Source: Streptomyces ossamyceticus (GTDB taxonomy: Bacteria > Actinomycetota > Actinomycetes > Streptomycetales > Streptomycetaceae). From it: a DNA stretch of 48,100 nt. A program made the position numbers and the translations under genes. The stretch lies in contig NZ_LIQX01000237.1 of the NCBI RefSeq assembly GCF_001418475.1, positions 1 to 48,100 of the forward strand, given 5' to 3'. Positions 8,657 to 18,168 of this stretch are shown here, in pieces. Within the stretch, counting starts at the first letter, position 1; each line of letters opens with the position of its first letter. Under the pieces are notes generated by a model. It was not told the DNA's origin and did no database searches. It saw only the letters and a program-made list of their open reading frames with translations.

Positions 8657-8869
8657 TCACCAGGGCCGGTCGGTCAGCCGAAGCGCTCCGGCGATCGCGA
8701 GACAGACGATGCCGAGCAGCAGTACGGGAAGACCGGGTCCGGGCAGCACCCACAGGACCACGCCGCAGAGTGTGAGCGTCGCGCCGGCGGCCACGAGCCG
8801 ACGCGTCGCGGTGCGGCGGGTCGGCAGACTGTCCATCGGGCGACTCCAGGGAAGGCGACGAGGTGTCAT
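8657..8869 (-). CDS. PGPGW-type small transmembrane protein
   Basis: The protein has about 70 residues from the ATG at 8869 (MTPRRLPWS...). A basic N terminus is followed by LTLCGVVLWVLPGPGLPVLLLG and a second hydrophobic run. The WVLPGPGLP turn between two helices is the signature of the actinobacterial PGPGW putative transmembrane family. A start further upstream (8905) or the inner ATG (MDSLPT) is possible. Function unknown. It precedes the 8331-8642 membrane gene and follows the DUF3686 gene on the same strand. Confidence 0.6.
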   Translation of the reverse strand: MTPRRLPWSRPMDSLPTRRTATRRLVAAGATLTLCGVVLWVLPGPGLPVLLLGIVCLAIAGALRLTDRPW

Positions 8870-8906
8870 TGGTTCCGCGCAACGTACCGCATATGCCATG
8901 GGCATC

Positions 8907-11900
8907 TCAGTGCGCCTCGGTGTCGCGGTCGGAGTGTGCCGCGTGCCGGGCTTTCGGACGCGCGGGCAGGGTGCGTGGGTCGGCGGCCTTGGCTATGGCC
9001 GACTCCACGGCGGCGATCCGGTCGGCGAGGAGGCCGAGGGCGGCGACCGCGCGGGTGAGCTGGTCGTCCTCGGGGCCGCCCAGGGCCTGGGATCGGGCAT
9101 ACGCCGCTTTCAGCTCCGCCCAGCGGGCGGCTTGTTCCGGCGTGAGCGTGCCCCGCAGTTCGGCCAGCTTGAGCAGGTTGGACTCGACCCCGGTGGTGAG
9201 GGTCTGGGCCTCGGCCGTGTAGTGGTCGTCGATCAGGGCGGCCAGCTCGGCGTCGTTCATGACCGGCTGGACGCGCTGGGCGATCTTGTTCATGTTGCGG
9301 TAGGAGCCCTGCAACTGGAACGGCGGCTCGGTGCGAGTGATGTCCGATTGTGTGGCGGAGGCGATGTACGCGACGTTCACCGTCAGGACCGCCTCGCGGA
9401 TCGCGAGCAGGTGGCGCAGCACCGCGACGATCCGTTCCAGCTCGGCGGGGGCGTACGGGTGGGTGAGCCGGTCGGCGCGGGCCGTCGGGTCGTGCCCGGC
9501 GAGCCGGATCAGCAGGTCGAGGTCGGTGCGGTCACGGCCCGCGAGCGGGGCGAGGACGGGGTTGGCGGTGAGGGCGTTCTCGATGAAGCTCAGCGCGAAG
9601 GCGTCCTCCTTGCCCGTGAGGACGTCTCCGAGGTTCCAGACGTCGGCCCGGTTGGCGAGCATGTCGGGGACACGGAAGCGGCTGCCGGACTCGGTGTAGG
9701 GGTTTCCTGCCATACAGACAGCGAAGCGTTTGCCGCGCAGGTCGTATGTGCGCGGCTCACCGTCGCGCACCCCGTCGATACGACGGGTGGCGTCGCACAG
9801 CGGGATGAACCGTTGCAGCAGTTCGGGCGAGGTGTGCTGGATGTCGTCGAGGTACAGGAGGGTGTTGTTGCCCGCCTCCAGCGCGAAGTTGATCTTCTCG
9901 ATCTCCCGGCGGGCGGTGGCGTCGGGGGCCTCGGCGGGGTCGAGCGAGGTCACCGCGTGGCCGAGAGCGGGTCCGCTGATCTTCACCAGCATCAGTCCGA
10001 GCCGGTCGGCGACGTACTCGACGAGTGTCGTCTTGCCGTAGCCGGGCGGGGAGACGAGCAGCAGCAGGCCGCCGGTGTCCGTGCGCCTGCTCCCGCCGGT
10101 GGTGCCGAGTTGCCTGGCCAGGCTGTCCCCGACGAGCGGCAGGTACACCTCGTCGACGAGTCGGCCCCGGACGAAAGCGGACATGATCTGCGGGCGGTGT
10201 TCGTCCAGGCGGAGCCGGGTGCGTTCGGCGGCCGCCAGGGCGTTGCGCTGACGCTGGTAGGCCCGGTGGGCGGGTACCTCGCGGGTCCGGAACGCCCACG
10301 TCCGGGCGAGGAGTTCGTCGACGCGGACCGTGAGTGTGCCGCCGGCGACGCGGGGGTGGGAGCCGAGCAGCCCGCCGACCGTCTCGGTGAGGGGCGCGTC
10401 GGATTCGTGGCGGGCCAGGTCGGGGCACAGCTCGGCGGCGACCGCCTCCGCCAGATCGCCTGGTGAGAGGTCCGTACCGGTCGACGCGGCGTACGAGGAC
10501 AACCACGTCTCGACCAGCTGCCGACGGGCCCCGAGGTCGTCGAGAGCGGTGATGTCGTCGTCGTACGCCGGTACGGCCACCGTGCGGCGGAACTTGTCGA
10601 GCAGGGTGCGGGCGCCGGTGCTGATGACGAAGCCGGCGGGGCCGCTGGTGAGTTCATCGAAGAGGTAGGACGAGGCGACGTCCGCGGATTCTCCGCCGAT
10701 CGCTTCCGCCCACTCCGCGCGCAGGTCGGCGATCGCCGGCGCGAGCCCGAACGTCTCGCGCGCGCGGGCCAGTGACACCGCCCGGCGGGTCCATGCCTCG
10801 CGCTCTTCGGCCGTGGTGCCGTGGGCCCAGAACAGCTGGGCGGTCGCGCGGGCCGCGGGCTCGTGGCGGAGGGGTCCTGCTCCCTCGTGCAGGCGGAGCA
10901 GCGCGGTGAGGATCAGGATCGCGTCGTGGTCGTGGACTCCGCGCTCGTACCCCTCGTCGTACGCCTCCCCAGCCGCCTGGCGCACGAGGGCGGGCAGGTC
11001 GGCCTCGGCCAGGGCCGTGGGGCCGTGTTCGTCGAGCAGTCGGGCGGCGAGGTGTTCGGCCCGGTAGAGATCGGGCGACTCCGACGGCAGTGGGCGGTCC
11101 CAGTACGGCCGGGTCGCGGCGAAGGCGGGGTCGGTGACCGGGGAGCGGTAGTCGGTGCCGGTGATCGCGAAGGCCAGGCCGTCGCCGTGCGGGACGAGGG
11201 TGAGGTCGAGCGGCTGGGTGTTCACCGCGAAGCGATGGGAGCCCAGGCGGATCGTTCGGCCGTCGTCGGCGTACAGCTCGGTGCGGTCGCGCAGGGCGCG
11301 CAGTGCCTCCTGGTGGGCAGCCTTGAGGTGGCCCTCCAGTTCTTCCGCCCGGACCTGGTCGCCGAGTTGCCGCAGGTCGTCGGCGATCCGGCGGACCTTG
11401 GTGGGCATCGGGTCGGAGGTGAAGTACGTGGCGACGGCATCCGCGTGGGGGAGGGCGGCGGCGCGGCGGGTCACCGTGCGCAGGACGCGGGCCGCCGACT
11501 CCGCCAGGCGCTCGGCGCGGCGGGCGCGGGCGTCGGCGAGGTTCTGCTTGCGGGCGGAGAACGCCTCTTGGATCTCGTCGCGTCTTCCGGCGAGTTCTGC
11601 GAGGAAGTCGTCGAACTCGGCGAACCGGGACTCCAGGTTCTCCAGCAGTACCAGCAGGCGGGCGAGCTGTTCGTCGCACGCCTCGGGAGTGTCGGAGGAG
11701 GCCAGGGCGCCGGTGACCGCATGCCCGAGCAGGGCGAACTCGGCGGCGAACTCCGCGTGCCCCTCCCGGTCGAGCAGCTCACGGCGACGGCCGTCCAGGA
11801 TCGCGCGGGCACGGTTGACGCCGGCCAGGACCTCGGCGATCCGCTCCAGGACGGACGTACGGACCGTGGGGTCCCCGATGTCGAGTCCGGCGACGATCTC

Positions 11901-13931
11901 TGTCACCGTGCCGAGCCCGTCGGCGAGTTCGTCGATGCGGGCGGCGACGGGCGCGGCCTCGGCGACTGTGGCGACGGCGGCGGCGTCCGTGAGGAGCCGG
12001 TCGACGTTCGCGTGGTGGTCGGCGAAGGCGTCCTCACGGGCCAGCTGTGTGATGGCCCGCCGACCGAAGGAGGCGAGGTCCGACCCGATGTGCGTGGCCA
12101 GTTCGTCGATGCGGGCCGTGTCGGCGTACCGCATGTCCTTGAGGGTGAGGAGATGCCCCTGTGCCTGCCGGAGTTCGGTCAGGCCGGACACCCAGGCGGT
12201 GGCGCCCCGCGGGTTCTCACCCCGCAGTCTGCGCACGACCTGCGCGACCCGGTCCGCCGCCTCGCCGAACGTGTCGGCGGCCTGCCGGGTGAGAGTCCGC
12301 ACGGCGTCGAACTCGGACAGCGTCTGCTCGGCCGTCGCCCGCACGTTCCTGAGCGGCTCCAGCAGATCACCGAGTTCGGGGTCCCCCAACCAGTGGTAGG
12401 AGTCGGCGGCCCGTACGCAAGCCGCCACCAACGCCTCGTACACCTCGCTCGTCGGGGTCGTCCGGGTGACCGTCCCGGCGATGGACAGGCAGTCGGAGAT
12501 GCCCCGCACGAGGTCGGCGTTGCCGACACGGGCGAGCAGTCCGCCGCCCACGGGCCGGGCCGCGGCGTGGGTGTCGGAGAAATAGGGGGACCTCCACTGC
12601 TGGACGGGGTGGACGCGCTGCGGCTCGTCGTCCTCGGCGCGCAGCAGGACGAGCGTGCCGTCGGCGAGGAGGGTCCAGCCCCGGCAGGTCAGCGGGGTCG
12701 CGATCTCCTTGCGGATGACGTTGTAGGGCAGCAGGAGGCTGCGGCCCGCCGCGGGTGCGTGGAACGCGAAGAGGACGTCCTCGCCGTTGGGCGAGCGGAC
12801 CGTCCTGTCGTACTGGAGGGTTGTCGTGTCCGGGGTTCCGGCGATGCCGTCGAAGGTCTTGTGCGTGCCGGTCGCGAGGCAGTAGCCGCCGGGGAAGACG
12901 ATGCCCTGGTCCTCGGGCAGGCGGCGGCACGCGTGCCCGACGCCGTCGAGGCGGACGACGCTCCGGGTGAGCGTGTTGAAGACCAGGTACCGGTGGTCGT
13001 CCTCCTTGTAGGGGCGGATCCGCAGCAGGATGAGAGCGCCCACCCTCGCATACGCGATCCCGGCGTCGGCGAGCGACTGCAACGGCTCGGTGACCGGCTC
13101 GGAGTGGATCCCCTCGTTCGTCTCCGTGTCGTCCTCGGCCTTGACGGTGAGGGCGCCACCGACGGTCGTGACGAAGACCTCTCCCTCGACGGACACATGG
13201 GGGTGACGTCCGAGGACGTGGTCCTCACGAGTCGCCTCGGTCCAGGTGAAGTCGTGGGCCTGCGGGGGCACATGGTCGCGGTCGCCGCGTGCGTCGAGGA
13301 AGGAGGTCTGTCCGTCGTCGGTGAGGGACCAGCGCAGGACGCGGATGTCGTCGGCCTGCTCACCGGTGCGGAAGACGGCCAGCAGTCTGCCGTCGACGCG
13401 GTTCAGGCGCAGCAGACGTGCCTGGCGGTAGTAGCGGTGGAGGGTCGCGAACTCCCGCAGGAAGTCGGGGTCGTCGAGCAGGCCGGGAACGGCGTCGTCG
13501 GGCAGCCGGGTCAGGTTCCGGTCGTACAGTGCCAGGACATCGCTCACGGCCGTCTCGGCCCCCCGACCGGTGGGGGCGTTGTGGCCGAGGAGCAGCACGT
13601 CGCCGAGGGAGACGACGTCACGGGGCACGCAGGCGTGCTCGGTGCGCAGATGCTCGGTGCAGATGAGGTCGAGGCGCGTCGAGCCGAACTCCTCGGCGCG
13701 GAGGGCGTTCAGCAGCTCGGTTCGGCGGGCGAGTTCAGCGGCCTGCGCGGCGAGCCGGTCGCGCAGCACGTCATGTGTACCTGTGTCGAGCGTGTCGTGT
13801 GTACCGGTGTGGAGCACGTCATGTGTACCTGTGTCGAGCGTGTCGTGTGTACCGGTGTGGAGCATGTCGTGTGTACCGGTGTCGAGCGCCTCGTGTGTAC
13901 CGGTGTCCAGACCCGTCGTCCCGGTGGTCAT
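8907..13931 (-). CDS. Giant DUF3686-type AAA ATPase ('DNA repair ATPase')
   Basis: The protein has about 1674 residues. It begins with six octapeptide repeats (residues about 8-56). A beta-rich region follows (residues about 60-470; many Y/F/W-strands such as HDFTWTEA, YCLATGTHKTFDG). Long coiled-coil segments run to about residue 950, and an AAA domain lies near the C terminus. That domain has Walker A SPPGYGKTTLVEY (about residue 1293), Walker B TLLYLDDIQHT (about 1355) and an arginine-rich sensor region. Gene order with a YqiK-type flotillin directly upstream is the known association of this family, so a membrane-linked remodelling role is more likely than DNA repair as such. The start at 13931 is preferred over 13982 because GAGAGGGA precedes it. 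A strong hairpin separates it from the flotillin gene. Confidence 0.8.
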   Translation of the reverse strand: MTTGTTGLDTGTHEALDTGTHDMLHTGTHDTLDTGTHDVLHTGTHDTLDTGTHDVLRDRLAAQAAELARRTELLNALRAEEFGSTRLDLICTEHLRTEHACVPRDVVSLGDVLLLGHNAPTGRGAETAVSDVLALYDRNLTRLPDDAVPGLLDDPDFLREFATLHRYYRQARLLRLNRVDGRLLAVFRTGEQADDIRVLRWSLTDDGQTSFLDARGDRDHVPPQAHDFTWTEATREDHVLGRHPHVSVEGEVFVTTVGGALTVKAEDDTETNEGIHSEPVTEPLQSLADAGIAYARVGALILLRIRPYKEDDHRYLVFNTLTRSVVRLDGVGHACRRLPEDQGIVFPGGYCLATGTHKTFDGIAGTPDTTTLQYDRTVRSPNGEDVLFAFHAPAAGRSLLLPYNVIRKEIATPLTCRGWTLLADGTLVLLRAEDDEPQRVHPVQQWRSPYFSDTHAAARPVGGGLLARVGNADLVRGISDCLSIAGTVTRTTPTSEVYEALVAACVRAADSYHWLGDPELGDLLEPLRNVRATAEQTLSEFDAVRTLTRQAADTFGEAADRVAQVVRRLRGENPRGATAWVSGLTELRQAQGHLLTLKDMRYADTARIDELATHIGSDLASFGRRAITQLAREDAFADHHANVDRLLTDAAAVATVAEAAPVAARIDELADGLGTVTEIVAGLDIGDPTVRTSVLERIAEVLAGVNRARAILDGRRRELLDREGHAEFAAEFALLGHAVTGALASSDTPEACDEQLARLLVLLENLESRFAEFDDFLAELAGRRDEIQEAFSARKQNLADARARRAERLAESAARVLRTVTRRAAALPHADAVATYFTSDPMPTKVRRIADDLRQLGDQVRAEELEGHLKAAHQEALRALRDRTELYADDGRTIRLGSHRFAVNTQPLDLTLVPHGDGLAFAITGTDYRSPVTDPAFAATRPYWDRPLPSESPDLYRAEHLAARLLDEHGPTALAEADLPALVRQAAGEAYDEGYERGVHDHDAILILTALLRLHEGAGPLRHEPAARATAQLFWAHGTTAEEREAWTRRAVSLARARETFGLAPAIADLRAEWAEAIGGESADVASSYLFDELTSGPAGFVISTGARTLLDKFRRTVAVPAYDDDITALDDLGARRQLVETWLSSYAASTGTDLSPGDLAEAVAAELCPDLARHESDAPLTETVGGLLGSHPRVAGGTLTVRVDELLARTWAFRTREVPAHRAYQRQRNALAAAERTRLRLDEHRPQIMSAFVRGRLVDEVYLPLVGDSLARQLGTTGGSRRTDTGGLLLLVSPPGYGKTTLVEYVADRLGLMLVKISGPALGHAVTSLDPAEAPDATARREIEKINFALEAGNNTLLYLDDIQHTSPELLQRFIPLCDATRRIDGVRDGEPRTYDLRGKRFAVCMAGNPYTESGSRFRVPDMLANRADVWNLGDVLTGKEDAFALSFIENALTANPVLAPLAGRDRTDLDLLIRLAGHDPTARADRLTHPYAPAELERIVAVLRHLLAIREAVLTVNVAYIASATQSDITRTEPPFQLQGSYRNMNKIAQRVQPVMNDAELAALIDDHYTAEAQTLTTGVESNLLKLAELRGTLTPEQAARWAELKAAYARSQALGGPEDDQLTRAVAALGLLADRIAAVESAIAKAADPRTLPARPKARHAAHSDRDTEAH
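13765..13908 (-). repeat. Six in-frame 24-bp repeats coding an octapeptide
   Basis: Six 24-bp units encode L-(D/H)-T-G-T-H-(D/E)-x near the N terminus of the DUF3686 protein. Units 1-2 and 3-4 are an exact 48-bp duplication (13765-13812 and 13813-13860). Units 5-6 differ at a few bases. Unit length is a multiple of three, so copy number can change without breaking the frame. Confidence 0.95.
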
Positions 13932-13981
13932 GCGATCGGTCCCTCTCGGAGGTCGGGCGTTGTCTTGAGCTCGGTGGTTCA

Positions 13982-14022
13982 CGGTCCGGAGCCGCCGTCC
14001 CCTGTGCGGCGGCTCCGGACCG
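13982..14022 (-). terminator. Perfect 16-bp hairpin between flotillin and DUF3686 genes
   Basis: Arms 13982-13997 and 14007-14022 (GGTCCGGAGCCGCCG core) pair perfectly around a 9-nt loop. It lies 43 bp after the flotillin stop and 51 bp before the DUF3686 start, both read leftward. It lacks a U-run, as is common in Streptomyces. It may terminate or attenuate read-through, giving different levels of the two proteins. Confidence 0.75.
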
Positions 14023-14064
14023 CTGAGCGGTCCCGGAGAGGTGCCCCTGGGTCCGCTCGGCCGG

Positions 14065-16098
14065 TCAGCTCCTCGCGCTGCCGTTCAGGGAGGCGAGCGA
14101 GGTGTCCGCGACACCCAGCTCACCCGCCTTGTCGAGCAGTTGCCGCAGGGCCCCGGAGTCGCCGCCGCCCGTCTTCATCAGCTTCATCAGCAGCGCGGAG
14201 ACGGTCAGGTCCCGTACGTCGGCCGTGGAGACCGACCCGAGGGCGCGGGTGAGGTCGTCGGTGAAGCTCGCCGTGCCGTCCAGCCAGGGGCCCGCGAGCG
14301 CCCGTGCCGTCTCGGAGTGCTGGACGAACCCGTCGACGCCCTTGCCGAGTGCGATCGCGCCGACCAGCCGGTCGAAGAAGACCGACTCCCCGCCGACGAT
14401 GTTGATGTCGGCGTTCTCCAGGCCGGTGGCGAGCACCGTGGCCTGCGCCTCGGCGACCTGCCGCTGCACGTCCAGCCCGGCCAGGCGGATGTCCTTCTCG
14501 GCCGCCAGCCGCAGCCGGTACTCCTCGTGGACGCGGGACGCCTCGTCGAGCGCGGCCATCGCGGCCGCCTTCTCGGTGAGGCCGGCGGCCTCGGCCTTCA
14601 GCTTCTCGCCGATGGCCTCGGCCTCGGCGAGCGCCTGGGCCCGCGTACCCTCCGCCTCGGCCCGCATGCGCGCCTCGGTCGCCTCGGCCTCCGCTCGGCC
14701 CGCCTTCTCGATGACCTCGGCCTCCTTGTCTCGGACCTGTACGGCGGCCAGGCCCTCGGCGGCGGTCTCCGCCTGGACGCCCTCGGCGAGCCGGAGCTTG
14801 GCCCGTGCGTCGAGGTCGGCGGTCTTCAACCGGGCCTCGGCCAGGGTGAGTTCCTCGGCGGCGCGGTGGGTGGCGGCCTGCTCGGCGGCCTCGGCCGCCT
14901 TGATGTCCTTGACCAGCTTCTCCTGGGCCTCCGCCTCGGCCGCGATGATCACGGCCTGCCGCTTCCGCTCCGCCTCCTCCACGGCCCGCAGCTTCTTGAT
15001 CGACTCCTCCTGCTCGGCGACCGTACGGTCCACCGCCACCCGCTCACGGACGACCTCGGCGATCTCCCGCTTCTCCGCCTCGACCTCCTTCTCGGCGGCG
15101 ATCCGCGTCAACTGGGTCTCCCGCTCCCGGGCGATGACCTCCAGCAGGCGGTCCTTCTCGATGCGCTCGCTCTCCACGGCGATGACCCGCTCGCGGTTCT
15201 TGGCGGCGACGGCGATCTCACGGGCCTGGTTCTCGCGCTGGATCCCGAGCTGCTCCTCGGTCTTCAGGAACGCGCCCTGCGCCCGCAGCCGCTCCTCCTC
15301 CACCACCCGCGCCGTCTCGGCCTCCTCGCGGGCCCGCACGGTGTCGATCTCCCGCCGCTGCTTGATCTCGGCGTCGGCCTGACGCCGCTCCAGCTCCAGG
15401 ATGGTCTCCCGGGCGTCCACGTTCTGCCGGGTGATCTCCTTCTCCTCCGTGCGCTGGGCCTCGTTGGTGCGTACGTGCTCCACGGCCGTCAGCTCGGTGA
15501 TCTTCCGGATGCCCTGCGCGTCGAGGACGTTGGCCGGGTCGAGCTGGGTCAGCGGCGTCTGCTCCAGGTAGTCGATCGCCGCGTCCTCCAGGTGATAACC
15601 GTTGAGGTCGACTCCGATGACCTCGATGATCCGGTACCGCAGTTCCTCGCGCTTGGTGTAGAGGTCCGTGAAGTCCAGCTGCTTGCCGACGGTCTTCAGC
15701 GCCTCGGAGAACTTCGCGTGGAACAGCTCCTGCAGCGTGTTCCGGTCGCTCGCCCGTGCCGTACCGACGGCCTGGGCGACCTTGACGACGTCCTCGACGG
15801 TCTTGTTGACCTTCACGAAGAACGAGATACGGATGTCGGCCCGGATGTTGTCCCGGCAGATCAGCCCTTCCTTGCCGGCTCTGGTGATCTCGATGGTCTT
15901 CACCGAGATGTCCATCACCTCGGCCTTGTGCAGCACGGGCAGAACGACCTGCCCGGTGAAGGTCACGTCGACCCTCCGCGTCTTGGAGACGATCAGCGCC
16001 TTGCCCTGCTCCACCTTGCGGAACAGTCGGGAGAAGGCGAACAGGACGAGCAGCGCTACGAGCAGGCAGGCACCGACGCCCACGGTCATGGCAGTCAT
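14065..16098 (-). CDS. YqiK-type flotillin (SPFH/band-7 protein)
   Basis: The protein has about 677 residues. One N-terminal membrane helix (GVGACLLVALLVLFAF) is followed by the SPFH domain (residues about 30-210; QGKALIVSKTRRVDVTFTG, VLPVLHKAEVMDISVKTIEI, GLICRDNIRADIRISFFVKV). A very long Ala/Glu/Arg-rich coiled coil runs to about residue 500, then a C-terminal region with NADINIVGGESVFFDRL. Flotillins oligomerise at the inner membrane and organise membrane microdomains. Possible starts are 16107 and 16098; the inner ATG has AAGG at about 9 nt. The membrane gene 16258-16746 is 159 bp upstream and the DUF3686 ATPase is downstream, which matches the YqiJ-YqiK-ATPase arrangement. Confidence 0.85.
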   Translation of the reverse strand: MTAMTVGVGACLLVALLVLFAFSRLFRKVEQGKALIVSKTRRVDVTFTGQVVLPVLHKAEVMDISVKTIEITRAGKEGLICRDNIRADIRISFFVKVNKTVEDVVKVAQAVGTARASDRNTLQELFHAKFSEALKTVGKQLDFTDLYTKREELRYRIIEVIGVDLNGYHLEDAAIDYLEQTPLTQLDPANVLDAQGIRKITELTAVEHVRTNEAQRTEEKEITRQNVDARETILELERRQADAEIKQRREIDTVRAREEAETARVVEEERLRAQGAFLKTEEQLGIQRENQAREIAVAAKNRERVIAVESERIEKDRLLEVIARERETQLTRIAAEKEVEAEKREIAEVVRERVAVDRTVAEQEESIKKLRAVEEAERKRQAVIIAAEAEAQEKLVKDIKAAEAAEQAATHRAAEELTLAEARLKTADLDARAKLRLAEGVQAETAAEGLAAVQVRDKEAEVIEKAGRAEAEATEARMRAEAEGTRAQALAEAEAIGEKLKAEAAGLTEKAAAMAALDEASRVHEEYRLRLAAEKDIRLAGLDVQRQVAEAQATVLATGLENADINIVGGESVFFDRLVGAIALGKGVDGFVQHSETARALAGPWLDGTASFTDDLTRALGSVSTADVRDLTVSALLMKLMKTGGGDSGALRQLLDKAGELGVADTSLASLNGSARS

Positions 16099-16257
16099 GA
16101 GAAGCATCCTTGGCAGGTGAAGGTCCCGAGACCGGGAGGGCCCGGACGCCATCGGGAATCGAGAAGATCAGGAGGGAGCGCATGCCGGAGCGGGAAGGGA
16201 GTTCACGCGCTTCCGTGCGCCTCGGGAGGGAAGCCCTGAAGCAGGGAGATGTGTGGC

Positions 16258-16746
16258 TCAGGCGGCCCGACGGCGGCCATGGAGTTGCGGGGCGGGGTGG
16301 TCGCTCCGGAGCAGGCCGTCGTCCTGGCGCTCCGCACGGGCCTTGCGGGTCGGCCCGACGGAGTGCGGCGACGACGGCCCGGGGTCATCGGGATGGAGGC
16401 GCCGCAGTAGCCGTACGAGCACGCGGGTCGCACACCACGCGATCGAGGGAGCCGCGATGAGGACGGCGAGCCCGATCAGCGCACGCGTCAGCCACGAGAA
16501 GGCCGACGGTTGCAGCAGGATGACGGTACCGAGACTGCCGGCCCAGGCGAAGCCCGTCCACAGCGAGAACGCGACCGTGACCGGGACGCCGCCCAACCCC
16601 AGCGCACCGAGGTCGGCGTCCCCGTCGAAGGCGCGGGAGTCGGCGGCGCCCACCGCGACCAGCAGCCAGAAGCCCACGGCCACCAGCAGGGGGACGGTGA
16701 ACAGAAAGGCCGGAAAGCCTGTGGCGGCCTCCAAGAACGTCCTCAT
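16258..16746 (-). CDS. YqiJ-like membrane protein preceding the flotillin
   Basis: The 162-residue protein has an N-terminal helix (FPAFLFTVPLLVAVGFWLLVAV) and an acidic loop (SRAFDGDADLGALGLGG). Two to three more spans follow (VTVAFSLWTGFAWAGSLGTV, ALIGLAVLIAAPSIAW), then a basic tail. The short Asp-rich loop leading into a Gly-Gly-Val-Pro-Val span resembles the membrane half of YqiJ, the NfeD-like partner of YqiK. No C-terminal OB-fold is visible, so it is shorter than the family usually is. The assignment rests as much on its place in front of the flotillin as on sequence. Confidence 0.55.
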   Translation of the reverse strand: MRTFLEAATGFPAFLFTVPLLVAVGFWLLVAVGAADSRAFDGDADLGALGLGGVPVTVAFSLWTGFAWAGSLGTVILLQPSAFSWLTRALIGLAVLIAAPSIAWCATRVLVRLLRRLHPDDPGPSSPHSVGPTRKARAERQDDGLLRSDHPAPQLHGRRRAA

Positions 16747-17029
16747 GCCCAACCCCCCGTTCCACCCCGTCACGCGACGGCCTTGGCACGCCTCGGCGGC
16801 CGGATGCCGGACACCTGCCGGTGCCCGGCATCGAGACCTCCGTCGCGTGCTTCCCTCACCGCCCATCCTGCCTGTGCAGACCCTCGTGTCGCATTGCCGG
16901 ATCCCGGCAGTCTTGACCGGACCGTCAATGCCGGTGCGCCGCTAAGAAAGCGTCAAGAGTCCTCGGCCGGCGCACATGCCGGCATCCACGGTCGCAGCGG
17001 TCTTCGGCGGGCAACAGTGGCCGTTGGGC

Positions 17030-18139
17030 TCAGTCGTCGGACGTACGCGACCGGCGGGGCACCTGGGGCGACTTCGCGGCCTCGGCCTCCGCCTTGGCGT
17101 CGCTCACCGCCGCGGCGGCCTGCTTCTCCGCTTCGTCCGCGGCCGCGGCGGCGTCGAGGGACACGATCGAGGCCGACTCCAACTGGGGAGTCCGGTTGCT
17201 GTCGGGGCTGTCGCGACCGTCCCCGGCGGCTGCCTTCTCGGTCTGCGCGGAGAGAGGAGAACCGGCCGCCGACTCGTCGCCGAACGCTCGGGTGACGGTG
17301 CGCACGGCCTCGGTCAGCTCCCCGGGGATCACCCAGAAGGTGTTGTTGTCGCTGCTCGCCAGGTGCGGGAGCGTTTCGAGGTACTTGTAGGCCAGGACCT
17401 TCGGGTCGGCGTTGTTGCGGTGGACGGCCTGGAAGACGAGCTCCACCGCCTTGGCCTCGCCGTCCGCCCGGAGAATCATGGCCTGCTGTGCGCCCTGGGC
17501 CTCCAGGATGTCCTTCTGCTTCGTGCCCTCCGCGGTGAGGATCTTGGCCTGCCGCTCCCCCTCGGCGTGCAGGATGGCCGCGCGCTTGTCCCGTTCGGCC
17601 CGCATCTGCTTCTCCATCGCCTCCTTGATCGTGGCCGGCGGATCGATGGCCTTGATCTCGACGCGGTTGACGCGGATGCCCCACTTGCCGGTGGCGTCGT
17701 CGAGGACGGCGCGGAGCCGCGAGTTGATCTCCTCGCGCGAGGTGAGGGTCTCCTCCAGGTCCATGCTGCCGATGACGTTGCGCAGTGTGGTCACGGTGAG
17801 CTGGTCGATCGCCTGGAGGTAGTCGGCGACCTCGTAGGCCGCGGCCCTCGGGTCGGTGATCTGGTAATAGAGGACGGTGTCGATATTGACCACGAGGTTG
17901 TCCTCGGTGATCACCGGCCTGGGGTCGGACGAATAGACCTGCTCCCGCACGTCGAGCTTGGTGTTGATGCGGTCCGCGACCGGCACGACCAGGTTCAGTC
18001 CGGGTTGCAGTGTCCGGCGGTAGCGGCCGAACCGCTCGACGTTGTAGCGGCGCGCCTGGGGCACGATCCGCACGCTGGAGGCCACGAGGAAGACGACGAC
18101 GAGGATCGCCACGAGGAGGGGGATGACGACGGGATCCAC
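17030..18139 (-). CDS. Stomatin/QmcA-type SPFH protein
   Basis: The protein has 369 residues. An N-terminal anchor (PVVIPLLVAILVVVFLVAS) leads into a canonical stomatin-like SPFH domain (VRIVPQARRYNVERFGRY, LQPGLNLVVPVADRI, REQVYSSDPRPVITEDNLVV, IGSMDLEETLTSREEIN, WGIRVNRVEIKAIDPP). A charged coiled coil with RAAILHAEGERQAKILTAEG follows, then a low-complexity Ala/Glu tail. Members scaffold the cytoplasmic membrane and pair with NfeD. The nfeD-like gene ends 29 bp upstream on the same strand, indicating a two-gene operon. The C-terminal tail from about residue 290 is poorly conserved. Confidence 0.88.
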   Translation of the reverse strand: MDPVVIPLLVAILVVVFLVASSVRIVPQARRYNVERFGRYRRTLQPGLNLVVPVADRINTKLDVREQVYSSDPRPVITEDNLVVNIDTVLYYQITDPRAAAYEVADYLQAIDQLTVTTLRNVIGSMDLEETLTSREEINSRLRAVLDDATGKWGIRVNRVEIKAIDPPATIKEAMEKQMRAERDKRAAILHAEGERQAKILTAEGTKQKDILEAQGAQQAMILRADGEAKAVELVFQAVHRNNADPKVLAYKYLETLPHLASSDNNTFWVIPGELTEAVRTVTRAFGDESAAGSPLSAQTEKAAAGDGRDSPDSNRTPQLESASIVSLDAAAAADEAEKQAAAAVSDAKAEAEAAKSPQVPRRSRTSDD

Positions 18140-18168
18140 AATGCCTCCGTTGAGGTGTGCTCAGCCGT

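Noticed and set aside
10821..14252. 1143-codon rightward frame across the ATPase gene
   Set aside because: Composition is that of the antisense of a high-GC gene; the opposite strand has clear Walker motifs.
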